Source of the DNA: Acholeplasmataceae bacterium
GTDB lineage: Bacteria; Bacillota_I; Bacilli_A; Acholeplasmatales; Acholeplasmataceae
Assembly: GCA_028690555.1 (NCBI GenBank)
Contig: JAQVBA010000001.1
Coordinates: 1 to 43,618 of the forward strand
Length of the DNA: 43,618 nucleotides
Reading direction: 5' to 3'
Position numbers and translations under genes: made by a program. The notes beneath the pieces were generated by a model, which saw nothing but the letters and a program-made list of their open reading frames with translations, was not told the origin of the DNA and did not search any database. Position 1 is the stretch's first letter. Every line of letters starts with the position of its first letter. Of the stretch, positions 1 through 13,599 are shown one piece after another.

Positions 1-677
1 CGTCTTGCAAAAAGTAAGAAAACTAATCCAGTGAAATTCCATAATCCTTCATATAAGAAGGTTGGATGGTGGAATGCACCATCAATAAACATTTGATCTA
101 AAATAAACGTGGGTAATATATTTAATAAAAATTGACTTTCAATGGCAGGTCCATAAGCTTCTTGATTCATGAAATTTCCCCATCGACCAACAATTTGTCC
201 AATGAGAAAACCAATCATAATCATGTCTGCTAATGCCCAAAAAGAAATCTTTTTCTTTTTTGTAAAAAATATCATAAAGATCAGTGTTACGATAACTGCT
301 CCATGAATCGCTAATCCACCTTGTGTAATGTTAATCACATCAATGAAAGAATCATAATTTGGAGAAGGGTCAAAAATCACATAATAAATTCTTGCACCAA
401 GTATTGCAAGTGGTACCGCATATAAGATGCCATCATAAAGTATATTGACATCCCAATTAAACTTTTTGAATTCTTGATAAGTTAAGAATGCTCCAAGTAC
501 GATTCCTGTAAGTATAAATACAGCATACCAAGCAATTTGTGCAAATCCTAAATCGATAGCAATTGAATTATAAGGCACACCATCTTGTGTTGTAATCGCA
601 ATTAAAATTAATAATATAAATGCTAAGAATGGTCCTCCATAAGTAAATAGTGGATGATCCATCCATTTTTTATGCAT
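1..677 (-). CDS. lgt: Prolipoprotein diacylglyceryl transferase (partial, C-terminus outside window)
   Basis: Not in ORF track. Reverse-strand translation from ATG at 677-675 gives MHKKWMDHPLFTYGGPFLAF...GGLAIHGAVI...GQIVGRWGNFMNQEAYGP, the Lgt signature; start overlaps the end of hprK. Confidence 0.93.
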   Translation of the reverse strand, partial: MHKKWMDHPLFTYGGPFLAFILLILIAITTQDGVPYNSIAIDLGFAQIAWYAVFILTGIVLGAFLTYQEFKKFNWDVNILYDGILYAVPLAILGARIYYVIFDPSPNYDSFIDVINITQGGLAIHGAVIVTLIFMIFFTKKKKISFWALADMIMIGFLIGQIVGRWGNFMNQEAYGPAIESQFLLNILPTFILDQMFIDGAFHHPTFLYEGLWNFTGLVFLLFAR

Positions 678-1611
678 CTTCATCTTCTTCACCTCTTATG
701 CCTTTCGCTCTTTTAGCGACTGCTTCCATTAATTCTTCAGATGCGTTATAACCTAAATATTTTAGTTTTTGATTCAATGCAGCTGTTTCAACGAGTGTTG
801 CAACATTTCTTCCGGGTAATACAGGAATTGTAACTTTCGTGATTTGTGTATTAAAGAAAGTCACGGTTTCTGATTCTGTTCCTAATCTGTCATATTGTTT
901 GTCTTTTTTCCAATGTTCAAGTTCAACCACTAATCTAAGCTTTTTAGATTCTCTGAAAGCCCCTGCACCAAACATTTTGACAACATCGACAATACCTATA
1001 CCACGAACTTCAATATAGCGTTCTAATATTTGAGGTGCATGTCCAACCAGTAACCCAGGAGATGCTTCGTAAATGTCTACGCGATCATCACTGACTAAAA
1101 TATGACCTCTTTTAATTAATTCTAGTGCAGTTTCGCTTTTTCCAATTCCACTTTTACCTGTAATCAGAGTTCCCATACCATGAATATCCATTAAGACGCC
1201 ATGCACGCTTTTTCTTGGTGCGAGTTTGTCTCTTAAATATTGATAAAGCATTCCGTTAAGTGGGGTCGTTCTAACCTTACCTTTTAAAACTGCCACTTGA
1301 TATTTTTCACCAAGTTCAAGCATCCAATCTTCAATATCAACATTGACACTAAATAAGATCCCTGGAGGATTTTTCTCCATGATATCTTCAATGCGTTGTT
1401 TCCGAATATCAAAGGGTAATAGATTCATGAAATGCGATTCTTTAGAGCCAATTAAAACTAAACGATCACTATCAAAAAACTCTAAATAACCCGCTAGCTC
1501 GACACCGGGTCTTGATAGCATTTCTGATTTAATTTGTCGTTCTGCTGTTTTTTGACTTGTCATGAGGACTAAATCTAGATCTCTTAACAAGTGCTTAATT
1601 TTTAATTTCAT
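670..1611 (-). CDS. hprK: HPr kinase/phosphorylase
   Basis: Walker A GKSGIGKSE; LVSDDRVDI; ELRGIGI-like motif EVRGIGIVDV. Confidence 0.95.
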   Translation of the reverse strand: MKLKIKHLLRDLDLVLMTSQKTAERQIKSEMLSRPGVELAGYLEFFDSDRLVLIGSKESHFMNLLPFDIRKQRIEDIMEKNPPGILFSVNVDIEDWMLELGEKYQVAVLKGKVRTTPLNGMLYQYLRDKLAPRKSVHGVLMDIHGMGTLITGKSGIGKSETALELIKRGHILVSDDRVDIYEASPGLLVGHAPQILERYIEVRGIGIVDVVKMFGAGAFRESKKLRLVVELEHWKKDKQYDRLGTESETVTFFNTQITKVTIPVLPGRNVATLVETAALNQKLKYLGYNASEELMEAVAKRAKGIRGEEDEDA

Positions 1612-1613
1612 GT

Positions 1614-2141
1614 TTACCCCCTATATTTCATACGTTTTGCGTATATATATTTTCTCAAATATGTTGAGAAAACTAATCTAAAAATGGAGAATATCACTGA
1701 AAAAATAATTAGAGATTCAATACCATTAAAATGAAATCCGACTTCTAATAATTGATCAATTCCAAATAAAATAAGAATTTGAGTCATGACATTAATGGTT
1801 CCCATGCTCATAATCATTGCTCGAGGCAAATATCTAAATAATAAGATTTTGACAAAGTTTTCTGCTAACGTCAGGAGTGTAATGGCAATGAAAAAACCAA
1901 GCGCTGTCATTTGTACCATGTCTTGATGAATACCTGCAGCAAGCCCGAAGACAACAGCAGATAATAAAAGATTAATACCAAATGAAATCGCTAAATGATA
2001 CACGTAGTTCGGATGAAGCAAAAAACCTAAGCTAATCGCGATGTGCTTGTTTTGTTTATGCTTTTTTAACTCTTCGATTAACGCTAAGATTTCTTCTTCA
2101 GTTAATTCTTTTTTATCGTCTGGTTTTTTATCAGGATCCAT
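1614..2141 (-). CDS. Integral membrane protein with acidic/charged N-terminus, unknown function
   Basis: 175-aa ORF with about 4 hydrophobic segments, located between uvrA and hprK. Confidence 0.75.
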   Translation of the reverse strand: MDPDKKPDDKKELTEEEILALIEELKKHKQNKHIAISLGFLLHPNYVYHLAISFGINLLLSAVVFGLAAGIHQDMVQMTALGFFIAITLLTLAENFVKILLFRYLPRAMIMSMGTINVMTQILILFGIDQLLEVGFHFNGIESLIIFSVIFSIFRLVFSTYLRKYIYAKRMKYRG

Positions 2142-2182
2142 ATATCCTCCGTTAAATATTATAACAAATTTTACTAATTAGT

Positions 2183-6983
<4,801 letters not shown>

Positions 6984-6988
6984 TTATA

Positions 6989-8233
6989 TCATTTTATAGG
7001 GATAAAATGGTGGGTTTTCACATGAGATTCACTAAGAAACACCGAGGGCGTGTAAATAGTGCTTGAATCGTCATATTGGACATGTGTTAAGATAAGTTTC
7101 TTTTTTGCGCGAGTCATTCCAACAAAACACAAACGACGCTCTTCTTCTAATTCAATCATCTGATTATCTCTTAGAGATGGAAGCACGCCTTGCTCAAGTC
7201 CGATCAAAATCACAAGGTCAAATTCCAATCCTTTTGATTGATGAATGGTTAAAAATTGAATGGTTTCATCAACTTTGAGTTGATAATGGTCAAGGTTGTA
7301 GATAAATTGTTTTAAATGATATGCTCGTTCATGATTTCGATAGATAACTGCAATCGATTTATACTTATTCTTTTCTATAACAGATTGACAATAATTCACA
7401 ATAAAAAGATTTTCATCTTCTCGATTCATAAACGCATAACTTTCAACATTTTCATCAAATTGATGATGAGGAATCATCTCTAAATAATCTTTTTTAGGAT
7501 TGTGGATCACTAATTGGTTCGCAGTATTCACTATATTAGCACTAGAACGATAATTGATAGATAACGTTAAAATGTTTGCTTCAAATTCTTTGATGAATTG
7601 AAAAATAATAAGGTGATTAGATCCCCTAAAACGATAAATACTTTGGTTTGGATCACCAACAGCAAATATGTGGGTATCTAATTTTTTCATTTTTTTAATG
7701 ACTTCATACTGAAGCAGATTTGTATCTTGAAATTCATCAATTAAGATGTAATCAAAATTATTTTGAATGTTGTTTTTCAAGTAATCAATGAGTAAATCAT
7801 CAAAATCCTTAAAATTATTTTTTATTAATTTATCTTGATATTTATCAAAGGAATTTGGCTTATTGGTGCGATATAAAGAGTTTTTATAAGTTGATATTTT
7901 AAGTAGTTCAGTCGGACTAATTTCCATTTCTTCAGGATCAATAATCTCATAATTATAATCCATATGATTTTTTAGTTGTAATAGACAAAACTGGTGAAAA
8001 GTATAAACATTTTTGATTTTATTTAGAAGTCTTTCACTCATTTCAATGGATGCTCTTTTGGTAAAAGTTAAGCAAAGAATTTTTTCTGGTAATACTCCTT
8101 CCATAAGGTGTCTTTTAACTCTTTCAACAATCACTCTTGTTTTACCACTACCCGCACATGCTTGTAAAAAAAGGAAAGGCCTATGATCTTTGATGGCTTT
8201 CCTTTGTTCTTCACTAAATTTCATTTTAACCAC
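6989..8233 (-). CDS. Compact UvrD/Rep-type SF1A helicase
   Basis: ACAGSGKTRVIVERVK, LTFTKRASIEMSER, LIDEFQDTN, GDPNQSIYRFRG, TIHQSKGLEFDLV, VGMTRAKKKL; only 414 aa. Confidence 0.88.
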   Translation of the reverse strand: MVKMKFSEEQRKAIKDHRPFLFLQACAGSGKTRVIVERVKRHLMEGVLPEKILCLTFTKRASIEMSERLLNKIKNVYTFHQFCLLQLKNHMDYNYEIIDPEEMEISPTELLKISTYKNSLYRTNKPNSFDKYQDKLIKNNFKDFDDLLIDYLKNNIQNNFDYILIDEFQDTNLLQYEVIKKMKKLDTHIFAVGDPNQSIYRFRGSNHLIIFQFIKEFEANILTLSINYRSSANIVNTANQLVIHNPKKDYLEMIPHHQFDENVESYAFMNREDENLFIVNYCQSVIEKNKYKSIAVIYRNHERAYHLKQFIYNLDHYQLKVDETIQFLTIHQSKGLEFDLVILIGLEQGVLPSLRDNQMIELEEERRLCFVGMTRAKKKLILTHVQYDDSSTIYTPSVFLSESHVKTHHFIPIK

Positions 8234-8258
8234 CCATCTTATGATAGGATTTAAGTGA

Positions 8259-10346
8259 TTAATTTTCTTTTTTTACTTTTCTAATCGATGGATGACTTTC
8301 TAATATCTTTTTGATACCATGTGGGAATCCAAATGCAATCGTTGCAATATCATCATCCACGCGAATGACAACACCTTTTCCAAAAACTTGATGCATCACA
8401 TGATCTCCAGTGCTTAACATATGTTTTTGTGTGTCATCATTTTGGTCAATCTCTTTGTTTTCATTGATACCAATTTTTGATTCTTTTAAGAATCTTGATG
8501 GGATGCTATGTCTCATTGAACCATAAAGCATTCTTTGATCTGCATAAGACAAATAAAGTTTTTCTTTAGCACGAGTCATTCCAACATAAGCTACTCTTCG
8601 TTCTTCTTCGATTTCAAATGAGCTGCCTAAAGATCGATCCCCAGGAAAAATACCTTCTTCCATCACAACCATAAAAACAACTTGAAACTCTAAACCTTTA
8701 ACTTGATGATATGTCGATAATTTCACACGATTCACATCTTCAACATCTTGATCCAAATCACTATAAAGTGAAATTTGATCGAGTTGTTGATGAAGTTTTT
8801 CAACAAAAGTTCCTTCATAATAGTAATCGCCTCTTGAAAAGACGGTCTTTAAATCCATCAAGTTCTCAATGCGATCATCAGCGACATCATCACCTTCTTC
8901 TTTTAGGCTTTCAATATATTTTGTTTTTGCCATTAAAACTGCCATGATCTCATCAAGGGCTTCCATGTCATTAAATGCATCACGAATTTCAATCATCATT
9001 TCTTTAAACTCTTGCAATCCCTTTTTAGCTTGTGGGGTGACTTCCACATAATCGATGGCTTTAAACATGGAAATATTTAAATCTTTTGCTTTTTGTTCTA
9101 ATTTTTGAACGGATACTTGTCCAACTTGTCGTTTGGGAACATTGATAATTCTCTTTAAGTAAAAATCTTGATTAAAATCCAATGCAAGACGAATAAAGGC
9201 GAGCGCATCTTTAATCTCTCTTCTCTGATAAAATGAGATACCACCATAAATAATGTATGGAATTTCAGATTTTATTAAAGTATCTTCAAACATTCTCGAT
9301 AATACATTGTTTCGATACAAAATAGCCATTTCATCATAAGGAATACCCATATGATGTAACCTTTGAATTTCGTTTGCAACAAAAAATGATTCTTGAAAAT
9401 CGTTCATTGCGTGATGATAATAAGGTGCCTCACCTAATCCTTTATCACTTTCTAGATTTTTTGCTGCTGGACGATTCATATTAAAACGAATCAATTGATT
9501 AGCTGCTTGTAAAATTAAGTTGGTTGAACGATAATTTTGATCTAAAATCACTTTTTCCGCATTGAAATCACGTTCAAAAAAACGTGCGTTTTCATAATTT
9601 GCGCCACGGAAAGAGTAGATGCTTTGATCAGGATCACCCACAACAAAAACTTGACGATGAACTTCCCCTAAAATCTTTAATAATCGGTATTGAATGTGAT
9701 CTGTATCTTGAAACTCATCCACTAAAATATGATGAAAATAGGTTTGATAATAATGCTTTGTTTTGGGGATAGTTTCAAATATCTCTAAAGGATACAATAA
9801 CAAATCATCAAAATCAACTAATTGGTTGTCACGAAGATAACTTTGATATTTTAAAAATATTTTTTCCTCTTCTGTTTTTTCAAATTCTTCCATGCGTTTC
9901 ATTTTAAAAAGTGAGAAAAGATTTCTCAAAGCCTTAACTGAAAACATCTTTAAATCAAAACCCATATCCTTGATTTGATCACTGATAATCTTTTTTTGAT
10001 CATCGTCATCAATCACTGTAAAATTGGGACGATAGCCATAAGGTAATTCAGCAATATGTTTTCTTAAGATTTGAAGACCAAATGCGTGAAACGTATATAA
10101 CCAAACACTTGAAGCATAAGGTCCAGTCATGTCAATGACACGTTGCTTCATTTCTCTTGCTGCTTTATTTGTAAATGTTACGGCAAGTATTTTAGAAGGG
10201 TCCATGCCTTCTAATATGAGATAAGCAATTTTAGAAGTTAATGTTTTCGTCTTGCCTGTTCCAGCACCAGCGACAACAAAAAGCGGACCACCCGGATGGA
10301 TGACCGCCTTGAGTTGCGATTCATTTAGGGATGTTAAGAAATTCAT
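8259..10346 (-). CDS. pcrA: ATP-dependent DNA helicase PcrA/UvrD
   Basis: VAGAGTGKTKTLTSKIAYL, DEFQDTDHIQYRLLK, GDPDQSIYSFRGA, STYHQVKGLEFQVVF, 695 aa. Confidence 0.94.
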   Translation of the reverse strand: MNFLTSLNESQLKAVIHPGGPLFVVAGAGTGKTKTLTSKIAYLILEGMDPSKILAVTFTNKAAREMKQRVIDMTGPYASSVWLYTFHAFGLQILRKHIAELPYGYRPNFTVIDDDDQKKIISDQIKDMGFDLKMFSVKALRNLFSLFKMKRMEEFEKTEEEKIFLKYQSYLRDNQLVDFDDLLLYPLEIFETIPKTKHYYQTYFHHILVDEFQDTDHIQYRLLKILGEVHRQVFVVGDPDQSIYSFRGANYENARFFERDFNAEKVILDQNYRSTNLILQAANQLIRFNMNRPAAKNLESDKGLGEAPYYHHAMNDFQESFFVANEIQRLHHMGIPYDEMAILYRNNVLSRMFEDTLIKSEIPYIIYGGISFYQRREIKDALAFIRLALDFNQDFYLKRIINVPKRQVGQVSVQKLEQKAKDLNISMFKAIDYVEVTPQAKKGLQEFKEMMIEIRDAFNDMEALDEIMAVLMAKTKYIESLKEEGDDVADDRIENLMDLKTVFSRGDYYYEGTFVEKLHQQLDQISLYSDLDQDVEDVNRVKLSTYHQVKGLEFQVVFMVVMEEGIFPGDRSLGSSFEIEEERRVAYVGMTRAKEKLYLSYADQRMLYGSMRHSIPSRFLKESKIGINENKEIDQNDDTQKHMLSTGDHVMHQVFGKGVVIRVDDDIATIAFGFPHGIKKILESHPSIRKVKKEN

Positions 10347-10360
10347 AAAAATCCCACTTT

Positions 10361-11992
10361 CTATTTGTAAGAACTCTTTAAAGGTACAATTTCATTAAAT
10401 ACTAAGTGTTCTTTTTTTGAATCATGATCCACATTAAAATATCCATTACGCATGAATTGGAACTTCTCTTGAGGTTCTACTGATCCTAGGGCTTCTTCAA
10501 CGATCCCTTTTTCAACGTGCCATGAATTTTGATTAAAACGATCCATTAAATTCATGGAATCATCACCAATAATGAGTGGACCAAAGAAATTGAATGTTGC
10601 ATGATGCCCATGTGTTTTTTCAACATAATGAATTGTTCCATTTGGTTTTCTTTCGTTAAATCCACTACCGCTCTTGGTATTTTCGTCATAGGTTGCTAAA
10701 ACTTCAATGATATCTCCACGATCATCATGAATCACATCATATGCTTTAATAAAATAAGCATGGAATAAACGAACTTCTTCATTTAAAGCAAGTCGTTTAT
10801 ATTTATTGTTGGGTTTATTTAAAACAAAATCATCTTGTTCAATATAAATGTGTTTTGAAAAAGGTATTTTTCTTGAACCCAATTCTGGATGATCTTGATG
10901 ATATAAAACATCAAAATATTCGATTTTATCTTCTGGATAATTTGTGATGGTTACTTTGAGAGGTTTGATAATTGCCATCACGCGTTTTGCATGATCTTGT
11001 AAATCATCTCTGACTGCAGCTTCAAGCATATCAAAGCTAGCCGTTGAATTAACTTTAGATAATCCAGTTGAAACAACGAAATTTCGAATAGCTTCTGGGG
11101 TGTAACCTCTTCGACGCATACCTCTTAAAGTCGGCATTCTTGGGTCGTCCCAACCAATCACTTTATGTTCTTCAACAAGTTGTCTTAAGAAACGCTTACT
11201 CATAACCGTGTTTTCAATATTAAGTCGACCAAATTCAATTTGGCGAGGAACTTTTGGCATTTCGGTTTCACGAACTACCCAGTCGTAAAGTGGTCTATGA
11301 TCTTCAAACTCTAAACTGCATAATGAATGGGTAATTCCCTCAATAGCATCTTCTAATGGATGCGCATAATCATACATGGGATAAATACACCATTTGGTTC
11401 CCGTATTGTGGTGTTCAGCAAATGAAATGCGATACAATACAGGATCTCTCATGTTCATGTTAGGACTTGCCATATCAATTTTGGCGCGTAAAACACATTC
11501 GCCTTCTTTGAATTTACCTAAGCGCATGTCTTCAAAAAGTTTTAAATTTTCTTCAACCGTACGATTTCTATATTTTGATTCAACACCAGGAGTATTAACG
11601 TTACCGCGATCTTTTGCGATTTCATCAGCTGAAGAATGATCGACATAAGCTAATCCTTTTTTAATCAAAACAATCGCTCTTTCGTACATTTCTTCAAAAT
11701 AGTCTGATGCAAAATATATATTTTTAGGTTCATAACCTAACCAACGAATATCCTCTAAAATAGATTTTACGTAAATATCGTCTTCTTTTTCTGGATTTGT
11801 ATCATCATAACGAAGATTTGTATAACCACCATATTGATTCGCACTTTCAAAATCTGTAATAATAGCTCGTGCGTGACCAATGTGTAAAAACCCGTTGGGT
11901 TCGGGTGGGAATCGTGTAATGATTTCTTTGTGTTTTCCAGTCTCTAAATCTTGTTCAATAATTGTTTTAATAAAATTGGATGTGTTTTCCAT
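10361..11992 (-). CDS. glnS: Glutaminyl-tRNA synthetase
   Basis: RFPPEPNGFLHIGHARAI (HIGH), VMSKR (KMSKS-like), GlnRS-type C-terminal beta-barrel. Confidence 0.93.
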   Translation of the reverse strand: MENTSNFIKTIIEQDLETGKHKEIITRFPPEPNGFLHIGHARAIITDFESANQYGGYTNLRYDDTNPEKEDDIYVKSILEDIRWLGYEPKNIYFASDYFEEMYERAIVLIKKGLAYVDHSSADEIAKDRGNVNTPGVESKYRNRTVEENLKLFEDMRLGKFKEGECVLRAKIDMASPNMNMRDPVLYRISFAEHHNTGTKWCIYPMYDYAHPLEDAIEGITHSLCSLEFEDHRPLYDWVVRETEMPKVPRQIEFGRLNIENTVMSKRFLRQLVEEHKVIGWDDPRMPTLRGMRRRGYTPEAIRNFVVSTGLSKVNSTASFDMLEAAVRDDLQDHAKRVMAIIKPLKVTITNYPEDKIEYFDVLYHQDHPELGSRKIPFSKHIYIEQDDFVLNKPNNKYKRLALNEEVRLFHAYFIKAYDVIHDDRGDIIEVLATYDENTKSGSGFNERKPNGTIHYVEKTHGHHATFNFFGPLIIGDDSMNLMDRFNQNSWHVEKGIVEEALGSVEPQEKFQFMRNGYFNVDHDSKKEHLVFNEIVPLKSSYK

Positions 11993-12014
11993 AGCATCAC
12001 CTCGTAACGTATTT

Positions 12015-12043
12015 ATTATACGATAAAACCCCTCGTTCTACAA
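12015..12043 (-). promoter_or_regulatory. Candidate sigmaA promoter of glnS (TTGTAG-17-TATAAT) overlapping a terminator hairpin
   Basis: -35 TTGTAG at 12043-12038, 17-nt spacer, -10 TATAAT at 12020-12015, upstream of glnS start 11992. Confidence 0.6.
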
Positions 12044-12057
12044 GCACAAGGGGTTTT
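12025..12057. terminator. Stem-loop terminator AAAACCCCT...AGGGGTTTT between the GGDEF gene and glnS
   Basis: 9-bp perfect stem, 12025-12033 with 12049-12057. Confidence 0.65.
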
Positions 12058-12078
12058 AAATACTTTTCATAAAAAGGG

Positions 12079-13197
12079 TTATCTTGATTTGTTTTGATAC
12101 ATTTTTTGATCGACTTTAAAATAGAGTTCATCATACGTTGCATTAATGGTTGAAGGCTCATATCCGTAACTAAAAGTGATGGATTGAATTTGTGGTATTT
12201 TTGAGTTTTTTAATACAGTTTTTAGTTCTTTAATTGAGTCTTCGATGTGACATTGGTCACAATTCTCATGGAAAACAATAAACTCATCTCCACCAAGTCT
12301 GGCAACCATACCCAATTTTGAAAAGATTTTAGTCAATGAATTAGCAAATTCAATTAAAACTAAATCGCCAATTAAATGGCCATGCTGATCATTGATTTCC
12401 TTGAATCGATCTAAATCAAAAATGAGTAACACAAAGTTCTTTTTCTTTTCAATCATTTGGTTTGTATAATCTTCAAAACTTTGTCGATTATACACTTTAG
12501 TTAAATAGTCTTTGCCTGTCGATGTGGTTTCAAGTAAAAAATAAGCCATAAATAATGCGATACCGATCGTTGACCAGCCAAAGAATAAACGTGAATAGAA
12601 AGTGTGCACTAATGCTCCCATGAGTGGGATAAATAAAAATAATACAACCATCCATATTAACGACGTTGATACTCTTTTTCTATGCTTATAAACAATTAAA
12701 ATAGAAAAGAAATACACAAGATATATTAGCACATCATTAACCCATTTTAATGAACCACTTCGATAACCATAAGTTTCTGGATTGATTTCAAAGAATATTG
12801 GTGTAAATCCGTTAATAATTAATAAGATCACAATCACGACAAATGCCTGCATATAATAAAATCGATTTTTTAATCGATCTTTTGATTCAAATATTTTAAA
12901 ATCAACATAACTTACCCATAAGCCAGCCATACTTGTTCCAAGTAATACTAATAAAAAATTCGAGTAATAACTATAAAAAAATCCATTTTTAACCATCAAA
13001 CCATCGGTAATCCATGTTAATGGTTCAACAATAAGCGATGCAATATTCATGATTACTAAAACCCTTAATAATTTTTTTGAATAATTATCAATCGAGTCTT
13101 TACTTTTAGCCTTCATGATAATATATAAAACAATCAACATCATGATTGCAAAAATATTGACTGAAAACATTTGAAGATATTGATAAACTGTCATCAT
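12079..13197 (-). CDS. Membrane-anchored GGDEF protein (putative diguanylate cyclase)
   Basis: N-terminal multi-TM region; LIFDLDRFKEINDQHGHLIGD and RLGGDEF motifs. Confidence 0.88.
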   Translation of the reverse strand: MMTVYQYLQMFSVNIFAIMMLIVLYIIMKAKSKDSIDNYSKKLLRVLVIMNIASLIVEPLTWITDGLMVKNGFFYSYYSNFLLVLLGTSMAGLWVSYVDFKIFESKDRLKNRFYYMQAFVVIVILLIINGFTPIFFEINPETYGYRSGSLKWVNDVLIYLVYFFSILIVYKHRKRVSTSLIWMVVLFLFIPLMGALVHTFYSRLFFGWSTIGIALFMAYFLLETTSTGKDYLTKVYNRQSFEDYTNQMIEKKKNFVLLIFDLDRFKEINDQHGHLIGDLVLIEFANSLTKIFSKLGMVARLGGDEFIVFHENCDQCHIEDSIKELKTVLKNSKIPQIQSITFSYGYEPSTINATYDELYFKVDQKMYQNKSR

Positions 13198-13310
13198 GTC
13201 ACCTCATTCAATCTCATTTACGGTCATTATATCACGATTTTATAATCATTATATATTAGATGCAATTCTTTATAATTAACCCCGTTTTTTAGTTTCACAG
13301 GTTTACTTTC

Positions 13311-13338
13311 TTGACAAACTCGTATACAATAATAATAG
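13311..13338 (+). promoter_or_regulatory. Candidate promoter of ferredoxin gene (TTGACA-16-TAATAG)
   Basis: Consensus -35 at 13311-13316 and TAATAG at 13333-13338, 25 nt before the start codon. Confidence 0.55.
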
Positions 13339-13362
13339 ACCACACGTATGGAGGATTAAAAT

Positions 13363-13530
13363 ATGCCAAGAAGAATTACTGATGTTTGTATCGCTTGTGG
13401 CGCATGCCAAGCGGAATGTCCAGTGGATTGTATTTCAGAAGGCGATATCTACGTTATTGACGAAGATATTTGCATTGATTGTGGCGCTTGCCAAGCAGTT
13501 TGCCCAACAGACGCTATTATTGAAGTATAA
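13363..13530 (+). CDS. 2[4Fe-4S] ferredoxin (55 aa)
   Basis: Not in track (under 60 aa). Translation MPRRITDVCIACGACQAECPVDCISEGDIYVIDEDICIDCGACQAVCPTDAIIEV, two CxxCxxCxxxCP motifs; RBS GGAGG upstream. Confidence 0.95.
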   Translation: MPRRITDVCIACGACQAECPVDCISEGDIYVIDEDICIDCGACQAVCPTDAIIEV

Positions 13531-13551
13531 TCATATTGATTTTTTAGAAAG

Positions 13552-13582
13552 AAAAAACTACCAAATTCTGGTAGTTTTTTTA
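13552..13582 (+). terminator. Rho-independent terminator after ferredoxin
   Basis: ACTACCA-aattc-TGGTAGT stem followed by T7. Confidence 0.85.
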
Positions 13583-13599
13583 TTTGTTATCTTAATATT

